The notes under the pieces: model-generated
What the model saw: the letters and a program-made list of their open reading frames with translations, nothing else
Told to the model about the DNA's origin: nothing
The model's database searches: none
Assembly: GCA_025890175.1 (NCBI GenBank)
Contig: JANPYM010000002.1
Location: forward strand, 3,097,077-3,161,076
Length of the DNA stretch: 64,000 nt
Direction: 5' to 3'
DNA from: Ciborinia camelliae
Taxonomy: Eukaryota; Ascomycota; Leotiomycetes; Helotiales; Sclerotiniaceae
Position numbers and translations under genes: made by a program
Shown here: piece after piece, positions 10,634 to 22,769 of the stretch
How the letters are laid out: the number at the start of each line of letters is the position of its first letter
Numbering within the stretch: the first letter of the stretch is position 1

Positions 10634-11814
10634 CTATTGCTTATGAGGTGGAAGAGGTTTAGATGGTTGAATGTGATCTGTTGTACCAGCCATATGCGTC
10701 AACCATACATCACCTGGACTCTTCACTCCATCTGGGCCTCCCAAGAAATTCAAAGGAAATCCGATATCAAACGCATTTGACTCGTCAATATTCTTAACAT
10801 CATCATCGCTCAACTCCAAAGACAAACCTTGGATATTTCCTGTCAAATGCTCAATCTTTCTTCCTCCGACAATTGGGAAGACATATTTCGCCTTTCTCAT
10901 CACATATGCCAATGCTATACTGGTGATTATCGTATTCTTCTCATTGGCAATCTTCTCAAGGACTTTCGATATCTTGATGGCAGCTTCTGTTGGTTCTCTC
11001 ATCTTTCGACCTTCATCGGACTTGCGTTGCTCGTCGCTTTTGAAATTTCCACCTCCCAATGCACCCCAAGGAGCCAATCCCATCCCCTCATCTGCAGCCA
11101 TGGCGATTATATCACGCTCGAAGTCGCGATGCTCGGCCGACCAGCGTCCTTGGTATACGGAAAACTGACGGAATCCATGATCACGGGCATATTGATTGCA
11201 CTTTGATACAATCCATGCTGGTGTGTCCGAAATGCCGAGGTATAGAACCTTTCCGGACAGTACCAATGCATTTAAGGATTGCATGAGCTCTGGAATTGAG
11301 CAGGTAAAATCCCACCAATGGACATAAAGAAGATCGATGTACGAAGTTCTCAACTTCTTCAAACTTGCTTCGAGAGAAAGATGGAGAGATTTTGTTCCAT
11401 TTCCGGTGGTATTGATCAAAATCTCTTCATCGCCATGTCCAGCTCGGAAACTAGTCGTGAACTTTGTGGCGATAACAAGTTGATCTCGAATCCCACGCTT
11501 CTCAGCCCATTCGCCAAGCCATTTCTCGGATTCTTCGGCTTGGTAATTGTTGGCTGTGTCGATAAAGTTTCCTCCGGACTCATAGAAGAAATCCAATATC
11601 TCTTCAGTTTGCTGTTGATCGCAAGTTCCCATGAAGCTCTCCCCTGGAGAGAATTAGGGACCATCGGATTGAGAAGTTATGAAATTTACTCACATGCGTT
11701 TCCAAAATTCATTGTTCCCAGGCACAGAGGGCTTACTCTAACTGCTGCCGTGGGGGAAAGCATTCTATAGTGACCAAGAGCGGACTTTGGGGCTGGGGGT
11801 GGAGCAAATGCCAT
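10634..11814 (-). CDS. Aldo-keto reductase, aryl-alcohol dehydrogenase / norsolorinic acid reductase type
   Basis: Two exons (11814-11694 and 11643-10634) give 376 residues. The protein would be an NADPH-dependent oxidoreductase of aldehydes or ketones with the AKR (beta/alpha)8 barrel. The usual tetrad is visible: Asp in [10 protein letters not shown] with the Tyr close by, Lys in VIATKFTT, and His in [10 protein letters not shown]. Also present are [18 protein letters not shown] and the late NADP-binding part [13 protein letters not shown]. The exon 1 start adds the typical N-terminus ([20 protein letters not shown] joined to [11 protein letters not shown]), which the ATG at 11632 would lack. 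Relatives include aryl-alcohol dehydrogenases and norsolorinic acid reductases of polyketide clusters. No secondary-metabolite genes lie nearby, so a general detoxifying or aromatic-aldehyde role is more likely. Confidence 0.92.
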
Positions 11815-13111
11815 TGTGTTTATTTGGTAAAGAAATACAGGGAGACACAATTTCAATCACAAGGATAAGACGAGAAGTGTTTATTTGATCTGGATATCTG
11901 AACATCAATTGGGGAAATAATGGGAGCTTTTGTAATTGAACTTTGTGGTATGATCTCATTTTTGAAAGAACTATTTCTAAGCATTCCCCGCATTTGTCCT
12001 CACTAACAAACCTTCAATTCTTAATACCGGCCTTTGCATACACATAAAATCATATTCATACAATGTGATGAATTATCTCCGTGATTTCACTGATTTCACG
12101 TACCTAACTGTTACCTTCTGGTATGTGTTTACGAAAGGTTGATGTTCGGTCGAAAATGCAAATCATGCACTGTGGTCATTGCTTTGCCCTTACATCCCTT
12201 TTTTCCGTTGCTAATCCCGAGAACTGCAGATCTTCCTCGTGAGTCGTGCAGCACGATCGTGCTATCGACAATATCAAGATATTCAACGGTTAGATCGATA
12301 CCTGATGGGTTCATTCGAATCCACTAAACTAACACGCATCTCTTTTGAAGTTTATACATCGAGACTCGAGAGTCTGCATGTTCCTATTATCTCTGACCAG
12401 CAAATTACATACCGGTACACGGCCGTGTACATAATCCGAAACTTTTTATATTGATATGAAAACGCATCTTCATTCAGTATTATGGCACTGCCAGACAGCT
12501 GATGCACAAAAATGGCATCACGGCTAAAAACATCCATATCAAACTTTTGGTCAACGATGCCCGGGTTTTAGAACGACGGCTATAAGATAAAGACTTGTGG
12601 CGTACTAGTTCTGAACTTGTGAATAAGTCCCCTCGACACTTAACCATACGTCTCGGCTTTTTGCGGAGTTTGGCGTAATTTGGGTTAGGTATATTATTGA
12701 CGGGAAGGTTCGGGCAGTATTGGGTCATCAAAAATCCCACGTTTCCTTTCTCCCTGTCATGATAACGAAAATGCTATCGCTATTTACGTTCATTTGGATA
12801 CGAATCCATTGCTCCTGTCCATCCAAGGTTCAATATCTCCCGTGTCTAATATGGCACGGCCACCTCTCGATATCCACTCCATATCACGTGAATACGTGGA
12901 TATCCCACAGGTTAAATTGCTCCCGGCTTCGGAATTGGCCGATCCCTATTTTAGAAAGGTAGGAAAGCAAGCTTGAAAAGTCAGACTCCACTTATTGAAC
13001 TTTTCCACCGCTCACTCTGTCCTTTCTTTACTTTCACATCTTCTTTTTCAAATCAATCACGTTTCTTATTGTATCCTTATTGTTACCAAATTTCACCACA
13101 GGGTGTGGCGA
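11815..13111. promoter_or_regulatory. Divergent intergenic region between aldo-keto reductase and MFS transporter
   Basis: About 1.3 kb shared upstream region of two divergently transcribed genes. It contains a CACGTG E-box-like core near 12889-12894 (ATCACGTGAATACGTGG) and pyrimidine-rich tracts before the transporter start. Shared regulation is possible but not shown. Confidence 0.35.
12851..12976 (+). CDS. Small ORF (41 codons) upstream of the MFS gene, doubtful
   Basis: An ATG in a good context (TAATATGGC) opens 41 codons starting MARPPLDIHSISREYVDIPQ. The frame reaches an AAG followed by GTAGGA at 12958, which could be a splice donor. No matching downstream exon could be joined with confidence to the transporter, which has its own start at 13112. 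It may be a uORF in the transporter leader, the first exon of a lost gene, or chance. Confidence 0.2.
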   Translation: MARPPLDIHSISREYVDIPQVKLLPASELADPYFRKVGKQA

Positions 13112-14633
13112 ATGCAAGCGGTTGGGAACAACTATGCAGAGGAAACCTGCCTAAAAAACCGCGACGTCACTGCACCTAGTGCAAACGATTGTATTCAAAA
13201 TGAATATTTCGAAAAATCTGGGGTAAACTCGAATAATTCGGAGAATCTAGACAACGACCCACGAAACCCAACGCCTTTTAACGAGAACCTTGAGAAAGGA
13301 ACTGTTCAGAATGCTGCTGATCCGCCATCTGATGTCACTTCAATCACGGAGGACGAAAAAGATGATTTCCCTGAAGGGGGTTTGAAGGCTTGGTCTGTTG
13401 TTGTAGGGTCATTCTGTGGCTCATTTTCGGTCTTCGGAATTCTCAATTGCAGTGGTATTATACTAGAGTACTTCAGCACTCACCAATTGAAGGACTATGA
13501 TTCCAGTCAAATTGGATGGATCTTCGGATTGTCCCTCTTTTTGACATTTTTCTGTGGTGCACCGATTGGCCCTATCTTTGATGCATATGGCCCAAGAGTT
13601 TTGATTTTTAGTGGAAGCATCTTGTTAGTTTTATCCATGATGCTACTTGGCTTGTGTACTCGTAAGTTACACTAACTGATCCCATACACTGATTTTCACC
13701 TTGCTAATTGCTCTAGAATATTGGCACTTTTTTGTGGTATATAGTGTCCTCAATGGTATTGGCGGATGCTTGGTAAATACTCCATGTATTGCTGCCATAG
13801 GCCATTATTTTCTCGTCAAAAGAGGTAACGCCACCGGTATTGCAATGACTGCTGGAAGTATTGGTGGAATCATATTCCCTCTCATGCTACAACATCTCTT
13901 TCCTACGATAGGTTTTGCGTGGGCAACTCGAATCTTAGGCTTTATGCTCCTCTTCCTTCTTATTGTCGCAAACCTCCTTGTTCAAAGTCGTCTTCCGAGA
14001 AAGAAACTTCCTAGCATTGGTAGCATTCTTCCAGACCTGAATGCTTTCAAGGATCCACCTTTCTTCTTCATCACCATGGCGATTTTCCTCCTAGAATGGG
14101 GAATTTTTGTCCCTTTGACATACATTACACCTTACGTCGTATCTCACGGTCAATCCTCATCCTTTGGCTTTTACATCGTTGCCATTCTCAATGCCGGCTC
14201 ATTCTTCGGTCGATTCGGAGCAGGTTGGGTAGCTGATCTTATTGGACGTCTAAACACACTCATTCTGTCCGTCAGTCTCTGCGTAATATCATGTTTAGCT
14301 CTTTGGCTACCAGCCAGTAACTCCACAGCTATGGCCGTCGTCTTCGCCCTTATCTTTGGATTTGTTAGTGGTAGTAATCTTAGCCTGAGTCCAGTATGTG
14401 TGGGACAAATGTGTAAGACTGAAAACTATGGTCGCTATTATTCCACGTGCTGGATGGTAGTTGCGTTTGGTACTTTGACTGGGTTGCCTATTGCTGGGAA
14501 GATTCTAACTGCTAGTGGAGGCGATTATACGTGGATGATCGTTTTCGCTGGACTCTCTTATGCATTGGCGGGGTTTTTCCTCATTGTTGCGAGAGTTTTG
14601 GCTGTGGGATGGTCGATTCGCACCGTTTATTAA
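13112..14633 (+). CDS. MFS transporter, monocarboxylate-transporter-like family
   Basis: Two exons (13112-13661, 13717-14633) give 488 residues. An ~85-residue hydrophilic N-terminus is followed by FPEGGLKAWSVVVGSFCGSF, the standard opening of fungal MCT-type carriers, and about 12 hydrophobic segments. Between TM2 and TM3 is GPIFDAYGPRVLIFSGSILL. In the middle is GNATGIAMTAGSIGGIIFPL, and in the second half RFGAGWVADLIGRLNTLI. These carriers move monocarboxylates or related small acids, and some fungal members export secondary metabolites. The substrate cannot be inferred. The ATG at 13112 is chosen because the upstream in-frame ATG at 12995 would add a hydrophobic stretch not expected in the family. 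The gene is divergent from the aldo-keto reductase. Confidence 0.9.
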
Positions 14634-16494
14634 TGGATCTACTGATTTGGACGCAGATGATTATTCATATCACCACTTAACTTCTCTCTGGAATTTATAC
14701 ACTTAGATATGTTTCACTCTAATAACCATTGGAAATGGCCTGAAATAAGTAGGATATCGTTTTGGTTAGCTGGATACTTGGTGCGAAATTTTTGATGATC
14801 TGTTTCTCGACACTCATTACATATACATATATATATATGAGCACTATTTTTTGCAAGTCGCCAAGGGGGGCATATCAAGACCTAAGATCAACAATGAAAC
14901 TACACACGGCCAATGAGACGCATCCCGATAGGGATGCACCCGCTTGTTTGTGGAATTTAAGGATTCCGCGTTTCTTCTTCAAATATTTTTAATATACATA
15001 ATAATATTACAAATTCATTTATCTTTAAAAACCTTACTCCCCAAGAAACAGTTATGAATCTCAAAGCCACCAATATCTATCTATAGCTACTTGAATTTTG
15101 CCTAAAAACATATAGACCATGTAGTCTGTCTGTAACTCTGTCTCGACAAAATCTTTCTCGGCTACACATGGGTATATATGTGTGCACTGCATCTTTATAC
15201 ACCTACCCAGGTATACAGACATGAGTTACAGACATCCAACCCAACTGAACTGGAAAAGAGTATTCTATTTAATCCTCGTGTATAATCTTTGTCTTTGCTT
15301 CCATATACCACATACACCATTCAAAATCCCATGTATAACACTATATTATCATATATTATCAAATTATTTCCCTAATTATGATAAATAGCATTCATTACTA
15401 GTTACAAAAACCCATCATCTCAGATTATATATAACGGTCCTTTTTTCTTTCATTCTTTTCTACGATATACTCTATCTATTTATCTGACCAAATAATATAT
15501 ATATACTCTCCCCATTCCAAGTCATATTGTTAGTATCCTTCTCATCTTCTCATCTTGATATCTTGACACCCACCTTCCCCCTTTTATTTTCTCTTAAGCC
15601 TCCACACAACCCAACCAATCAATCAATTAATCAATCCATCCCTCCCCCCAAGTCCTCACCTCCAACCACTTTACCGTCCTCCTTCTCTCCCTCGCCCATC
15701 CATTCATCCATGGATCCATCACCCCCCTCCACCCAAAACCCCCCAAAAACAATCTAGCTCAGAATCTCAAAATACTCTCTCGACATCACTTCCACTTCCA
15801 CTTCCACTTCATCTCCCCCTCCCATCATTAAATACCTACCTACCTACGTAGCCCAGAAACGAGAATTGCAAACAAAATTCGAATAATGATGGGAATTGCC
15901 TTTAGAAAATGGTACACGCTCTAGCACTCCCCATTATTCATCTCATCCTCTTGGAATAATAAAAGCTGCCTAGCCAAAACCCCAAAACCCCCCCGTACAT
16001 CATATACTGTACGTGACAGGGAAGAAAAGTTCACATAACCTACAATAAACAAACTCCATTCAGATACCAAAAATAGGAAACATATTTCATATTGTCCGAT
16101 ATTGTATTTCATTCATAATCACTGCCATACACACAAAAAGCAAAAATATGCCAGATCGCTCGGTGTCTCCCACCCTGATCATTGCCGTCCGACCTTAGGT
16201 ATCTCCCTTAATTTTTGCATTGCTCCTCATGTTAACTCCTCTGTGGTATGGAATCCGATTGTAATAACTTTTTTTGCCATGCCATCATTGAACCATATGT
16301 TCACGCAGACTGCCATACGCCCTGCTAATATTTTGATATGAAAGACCATTTGAAGTATAACAAGCTTTGCCACTCGCAAGAGAAATAAATCAGATCCCTC
16401 AACCCCTGAAAGAAATCATGAAATCAAATGAAGTCCGCGAAAGGCATCATTCTGTGCAGTAAACACCAACGCAATGAAGATCGAGCTCAGAATT
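14634..16494. other. Long AT-rich intergenic region
   Basis: About 1.9 kb between two converging genes. It has many TATATA stretches, polypyrimidine runs (15540-15760), short ACCTACCTACC repeats near 15836, and three back-to-back copies of a CTTCCA hexamer near 15790. No reading frame has coding character on either strand. Confidence 0.45.
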
Positions 16495-18564
16495 CTATGC
16501 TTTCTCAAGCTCATTGGCGTCATCCTTCGCAATGGCATCCATAACTTTTTCCTCGGCATCAGGATCATCTTCGGTTGGTGGTGGTCTCTCATTAGGAACT
16601 ATCAATGGTTAGCACGCTATGTTTAAACACGAGAAGTTGAAAACTTACCAGGTTCTTTCCAACCCAACATCTTCTCATTAGGAAGGTAAAGGTGGAAGGA
16701 AGGAAAAAGTTCTATGACTTTATCGAAATATTTGACACCAATGTTGAGCTCATGAACAACCACTTCAAGTTTGAGACCTGGATAACAGTGTTGTAAGATT
16801 TCGTCCTCGAGCCAGAACTCTTCGACAGAATTATTGACAGCTTCAACATTTCCATCATCCGTCATGTCTTCATCGTCGTAGCCAGGACCCTCCCAATGTT
16901 TGCATAGTAGTCGACCAACTGGCTTTAGAGCACCCAATCCTCGAGGATCTTTAACACGAGGGAAGTCTCCGATGATGTCTGCCGAAGCAAGATGAACATC
17001 TGCCACCTCGATGAACCTGACTTCTGTTTTTACGACATGAGTATCACCCTTGTTGGCTTTCTCAAAATGGCTCTCGTTACCCATGAAAGCTACAATAGCT
17101 CCAAAAACAAATTGACAAGCGGGCAAACTGAGCATTGGAATGTTGGTGAACCATTGGTCCGAGCCGTCCTCAACACCAGTCCATGCTATGTTGGTCTCCA
17201 TGTGCCGCTTGTAGGTTTTGCCAAAAAGGGTGGAAGCGGCTATGTTGAAATCACCGGGTAACATATTTCGTAGATGTCGGATTGAGTTGTATTCCTTCTC
17301 TGCTACATCACATAACTTTCGTGCGGCCATGACTTCTTTAGTATATTCTTTACATACCTCATGAGCCAAGACATAGTTCAGGAAGTTCTTAATCACTGCG
17401 CAAAACATATTTACCTCGTCTTCTCCATCACCAAGTAATTTGGGTGCTCTATAAGAACTATAATATGGTTAGTACATTTGATAATATATATATATGAACA
17501 ACTAATAGGAACTCACAGAAAGCCTTTGGCAATTCCTTCCCAATCTACAACCCAATTCTCGGTATCTGAGGGGTCATAGTATTTAGCATTGCTAGATCGG
17601 ACAAAGTCGGTTGCTTGAATGGCAGCAATCTCTGCTGCAGTGGAGTTCTCCAAAGTTTCTTTATCAAGACCACCATTAAAAGTTTTGGCGCCAGCTTCGA
17701 TTCCTCCCAAGGCAAAGTACTTCGTAAGAATATTTGAACGAATGCTATCAAGCTTGCGTCTAGAATTGGTGAAGTTATTAGCAACAGATTCGACATTTGA
17801 CAAAATCTATGAAGACCTACCGGGCTCTGTATCGCTGAATACATGTCTGAATACGCCTTCGGATAATGTCAGTTTACAGCTCCTGCCTCAGGGACAATCA
17901 CATACTCATCAAATGGTCGACTTCTGCATATTTTGTTAGTGAAGTTGATTGTAAAGCAGTATAGTACTTACTCGTCGTAAGTATCACATTCCTCCTCATA
18001 TTCATCCGGGGTGAGAGGTGGGTCTGCATAAAATTCTACCGTGTCACGTTAAGTTAAAAATGTGTTCCCTTCCATATACAACAGGTCTTGCATACCTTCA
18101 AATCCTGTTGCAGCTGCCTTTTTGTTTTTCCCACTACTCTTCTTCTTTTTCTTGGGCTCACCCTCTCCACTTCCAGCAACTTTTGTACCGGCTTCTGCGC
18201 CTCCATTAACTGCGCCCTTCTTGTCTGGCTCTTCCGGAGTGACGGGGAGTTTAGCTACAGGAGTGTCACTACCAGAAGCGGGGGTACCTGTGAAGTTATC
18301 CGGGGTAGGAGGTGGAACTCTCGGAGGGGCGGGAGGCGTCTTCGTTCCGGTCGCGATCTCAGGAATATTGATACAAATTCCGGAATCTTGACTCGAGTAC
18401 GATTTTGATCGAATACTCAACAGCTGATCCCGTGTATAACGCTTGCTCTTTTTAATTTCAGTTTCATCGGTAGTTCCATCACCACCTCGTAGACTGTTTA
18501 AATCAAGCTCGCTGATGGCACGAGATAACTCTTCAGGTTTGGGACCTATAGAGTGGGGCTCCAT
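16495..18564 (-). CDS. arb1: Argonaute siRNA chaperone complex subunit Arb1
   Basis: Seven exons (18564-18096, 18035-17972, 17923-17906, 17856-17821, 17759-17517, 17457-16649, 16598-16495) give 580 residues; every junction is GT-AG and the total length is in frame. Arb1 is a subunit of the ARC complex that holds Argonaute with duplex siRNA during RNAi heterochromatin formation in fission yeast. Recognition rests on the family core GFEEFYADPPLTPDEYEEEC, then RPFDERIQTCIQRYRARRKL, then YFALGGIEAGAKTFNGGLDK, then TDFVRSS and WVVDWEGIAKGFLS. The N-terminal 150 residues are disordered, with a KKKKKSSGKNKK basic stretch typical before this domain. Two exons are very short (18 and 36 nt), and both encode part of the conserved core, so automatic annotation would easily miss them. 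Role in this species is inferred from the family. Confidence 0.85.
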
Positions 18565-20700
18565 GATGATGAGCTACCTAGGTACCTAACCCAGATGGAT
18601 GGATTAGTATCGTAACCAATAATTTGAAAGAACCGCTTGGTGGGGAGAAACTAAAGGTGTGATGGGGAAAATGGGTTGGTCGAGACTCGAGTTGTAATAC
18701 AAGAAGAAAGTATATGTTGAAGTAGAAGGCTGTGCAAAAAGGAAGAGTTGGGTACACTACCTTGGATAATTTTCGTGGTTGTGGGGGAAACTTGGAAGTT
18801 GCAAGGTCGTTGGGAAATTCCCAAAAATAACCTAGAGATCGATCGAAACTGATGCCCAATGTGATGAGAGTTAAGGTGAGTGAGTTAACAAGGCAAGGCG
18901 AGGTGAGGTGAGGTGATGAGGTGTGGTGCGGTGTGGTGTGGTGAGGGGAGGTGAGGGGAGTTAAGTTGGATTTGATAGTGGGTGTGTGTGAGCCAATAAT
19001 TCCCAAGGTGAATTAAAATAATCAAGATCGCTACCAGTCAGGTAAGGTAAGGTAGCGGTAGTGAGGGAGAGAAGAGGAAAAAAAGAAAGGCCAGCAACGG
19101 CGCAGACAGAGACAGCGGAATAAACAACCAAAACAACCAAACCTGAAATTGGAAGCTTGAGTAGATTGGTTAACGGGTATTGGTGGTACCTAGGTAGGAG
19201 GTATGTATTGAATACGATACGATCTATGATAGAAAGGTTCAAATGTTCCGTTAACAAACAATGACACAGAAGGGTGAATCACATCGAGTAAAATATGTGT
19301 GTTTGTGTGTACCTGCTGATACAAGTATGATTCAAGTGAAAACAAGAGCACTGTGTGTGTGTGTGGTGGTGTGATGGTGAGGTGTGGTGAGGTGACTGAT
19401 AATCAAAATTCTTCCAGTTATCGATTATCATAAAAGGAATGAAGTTGTCGGCTGGGAAGGTGTGAAGGTGAAATTTCCACAAGGCAAAAAAAATCCCTTG
19501 ACCACAGGTACTCTTTTCTATTAGTACTCCAGCTCTATCAAGATCAACCTTGGAAGTTGCTATTCATGCATCTTTCCTCTTCCACTATTTTATTATTTGG
19601 CCTTCATTCTTGAGCAAACGAGCAAACGAGCAAAAGAGCAAACAACACAACACAGCAGACGCACACCCGTACCCAAACATCAGATCGACTCAAACATCGA
19701 GTACTTTCGTGTCGTTAACAATCAAAAGATCCTGGTTGCGGAGGAAAACGATGAACGGTGGTGATTGTATCCGTAAGAGCAGCAAGAAAGACAATATGGA
19801 GGTTAGTGACATTGGATTCCATTCTCCCTTCAATATTCCCTTTTCCCTTCCCTATTGGATTCTACCTATCAATCAACCTCTGGATGCCATGCCTTACTTC
19901 ACCTCAAAATCGGTTGCTGTTCATGTCCCTGTCCCTCCGCCATGAAGAATGCCTGCCTGGTTCTCCCCACGACAATGGTTGGATCTGGTTCTTGCAGTGG
20001 CTCTTGCTTTCTCGCACTACTGCAAGATGGCACATCTTCGCATTTATATAGTCGAATCTTACTCGTCCCTTGCGAGATGTTTGTTTCGTTCCCAACTTCA
20101 TATAGGCATGGCATGATTACTCTACCTAGTAGTAGGTAATACCGCACAACGGTACATTGCAGTGGCAGTGTCGATGGATATGCAGAATCCGCAGGAATCG
20201 TGCATTTATTACGGATCTAAAGAGGTTACATGCATAGGTATGAAGATGAGATACAAGGGCTTCTGTGCTGATGAAGGGGGCACTACTTTTCGACTTTTCC
20301 TTTATTAGGAAAGGTTCCAGCATTTTTCCATCCGCTCGGCAAGGTTTCATTTGATTAAAGTTCCCGCATGCGAAAGTGTCCATGGAATCCTGGATCATCT
20401 TGCGCGCCCAACCTGAAATCTGATTAATACCTAGGTATCGAAAGTTCGAAACATCATTTCAGTTGGTCTTTCAATACATTATACATTAGTGAAGCCACGA
20501 CAACGTCTCACCAACGCCCCTTTACTATTATTACTACAATACTCAGCCTACTCTCATAAAAGTTTCTACTTTTTCTAGCGCGAGAAGGCAAATAGAAGGA
20601 AAACCGCTCCGGTTATTCCTCAGCTTGATATACTTATATTCTAATATATTCCTTTCGATAATGATAGTATCCTGAGAGTTTGCGACAAGAAAAAGATACA
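18565..20700. promoter_or_regulatory. Divergent region between arb1 and the inositol kinase gene, with simple repeats
   Basis: About 2.1 kb. GT-rich simple sequence of GAGGTGAGGTGAGGTG type lies at 18890-18962, a second GTGTGTGTGTGTGGTGGTG block at 19350-19395, and a GAGCAAACGAGCAAA repeat at 19611-19640. Several frames are open across these blocks only because the repeats lack stops. No gene is supportable. Confidence 0.45.
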
Positions 20701-21811
20701 ATGACGAAACCCATTCCAATTTGCGCCGACTTGATTGACTGCAACTATGCTGTCGCAGGACAGTAAGTGCCGAATTTACCTCAAAATTTCGTTAGGATTT
20801 ATTTTTTAACCCCAAAGTAGTGATGGCACCCTTTCCGATGTCGATGGCGAATTGTTCATTAAACCTTGTACCGATACCGAGATCGCATTTTATAACGACA
20901 CCATAGCAAACCACCAAGACTTTTATGATTTCATGCCAACTTTCCTTGGAACTTTGCAATTGGACGAGAACCAGAATAAAACAATTGAAGAGAAGAAGGC
21001 CGAGTTGATTGCGCAGCATTCAAAACCCGAAGTATCTTACCCAGGCCGAACCAATGGGAAGAGAATTGCGACTAATCAAGCCGTGGTTCTCGAGAATGCG
21101 TCGCACGGATTTGTGAAGCCCAATATTCTCGATGTTAAACTCGGTGTACGATTATGGGCAGATGATGCACATCAAGAAAAGAAGACAAGATTTGACAAAG
21201 TTACCGAATTGACCACACACAAAGATCTCGGATTTCGCATTGCAGGGATGAGAGTATGGCAGGGACCGGATGCTAAGGGCGACGATATAGATGAGGACGG
21301 CTATAGAATATATAATAAAGACTACGGAAGGTTTGAGCTAAATAATGGCAATGTTCACGAAGCATTTAAGAATTTCATCTTTACAGAATCGGCTGGTATC
21401 GACAACGAGTTAGGGCAATTAATATCTCAAGCGTTTCTCACGGATTTGAGGAGGATACAAGATGTTTTAGAAAGCCAGGAGAGCAGAATGTACTCTGCTA
21501 GCCTTCTGTTCGTTTTTGAGGGTGATGGAAAGGCATTGCGCGCTGCAATGGAAGAAGCCAGCAGGACACCTCCCCCAACCATGACTGAACATGATTCCTC
21601 GTCGTCCGGGGAGACCCATTTATCCTTCGAAGAGGAGGAGGGGGAGGAGGAGGATGAAGATGACATGGAAGAGGAATCTTTTCCAAAGATATATGCTCTG
21701 AAGGTCATAGATTTTGCGCATGCGCAGTGGACCCCTGGGCTAGGGGCGGACGAAAATTCTCTTGTAGGAGTACGCTCCGTAGGGAAAATTCTGGAAAAGC
21801 TGGCGGAATGA
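20701..21811 (+). CDS. arg82: Inositol polyphosphate (multi)kinase, IPK family
   Basis: Two exons (20701-20762, 20821-21811) give 350 residues. IPK-family enzymes phosphorylate IP3/IP4/IP5 in the nucleus and cytosol; the yeast multikinase Arg82 also supports transcriptional control. The catalytic signature PxxxDxKxG is present as PNILDVKLG. It is followed by SASLLFVFEG (the SSLL-type motif) and KVIDFAHA (the metal-binding IDF motif). The first exon encodes the start of the family N-terminus (ICADLIDCNYAVAGH joined to DGTLSDVDGELFIKP). The size fits Arg82/IPMK rather than the much longer Kcs1 type. An acidic Glu/Asp insertion lies between the SLL and IDF motifs. Assignment to IPMK rather than another IPK subfamily is by size and motif only. 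Confidence 0.88.
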
Positions 21812-22769
21812 TGGTCACGATGATCATAATGTTCAATGGCATATTGAGTATACGGGAATACTCTTGCCATGTGGGAGTTGTAGGAGTCACGGGCTTATCA
21901 GATGCAAGGCATATTTATGGAGTTGCTTGGACAGGGCATACATCTACACATGAGATGAGCATGGCTTTTTATTAAGATACCCCACTGCAATTGGACATCT
22001 AGAAGTCTGCATAGCATATGGTTTTATTTTCCTTTCCTTCTCACCTTTTCATTTTTTCCGGTTTAGACAAGGTTAATCATAAATTCTACATTCAAATCTG
22101 AAGGATGCAGACAATCCCATGGGCAAAGAACTTGTGCACCTCAGCTATATGACATGAGGCGATTGTGGCTTTGAATATGTCGTCTTTTTCGGCCAAGCCC
22201 GATCTCTCTAAGCTTTTGACATAATTGCCGTTAAGTGCTAATGGGTGAGTGTTGATGTTGGTGAAAACTAGTCTCTGACTATCCCTTTTCGATATTAAGC
22301 TGACCAACCAAACCCAAAGGACCAGACTGGGGATTTCCACGGCCTTTTTAACTTCGGAAAAGAACCGTGAAGCTGTAATTGTGTCATATATACCGTCCTC
22401 ATTCAAAGGCTGGAGATGGGACATCGCTTTGACAGCAATCAGCAAGAACTTGGGGGTTTTGTATAGTTTAAATTGGAATTGATTATTGTAGCCTCAGTAA
22501 CATAAAGACGTTCTCTTTTAATCTTGGATGATTTCTGTTTATAATTTTTGATGTTTGAGTTAACAAAAATTTATAAATTGGGTGATACAAATTGAGTTGT
22601 GTGGAGACTTCCGTAAGGCTGAAAGACCCTGGCAATTCACCTGGGCATACCCGTACCTTTCATACCCAGGTGTTTACTTGAATTTAAGCTCCCCTGGCCA
22701 AAAACTTTACCCCATGCTCCACAACTTTCTGATACAGCTATAGTTAGATTATAGATCATCAATAGGATC
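21812..22769. other. Intergenic between inositol kinase and clp1, holding a possible gene relic
   Basis: Contains the minus-strand open segment described separately at 22092-22480. The last ~250 bases are the clp1 promoter. Nothing else is recognised. Confidence 0.4.
22092..22480 (-). pseudogene. Open reading segment, possible relic of a fungal regulator
   Basis: On the minus strand from about 22480, a continuous frame without an ATG at its head reads FKLYKTPKFLLIAVKAMSHL, then DGIYDTITASRFFSEVKKAV, EIPSLVLWVWLVSL, and later VFTNINTHPLALNGNYVKSL. The composition is protein-like over about 125 codons. The first half resembles the middle homology region of Zn2Cys6 regulators, where a hydrophobic helix is followed by an EIPSL/VQALLLL segment; this is a memory-based resemblance, not a firm match. 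No DNA-binding domain is present. It may be an exon of a decayed gene. Confidence 0.25.
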
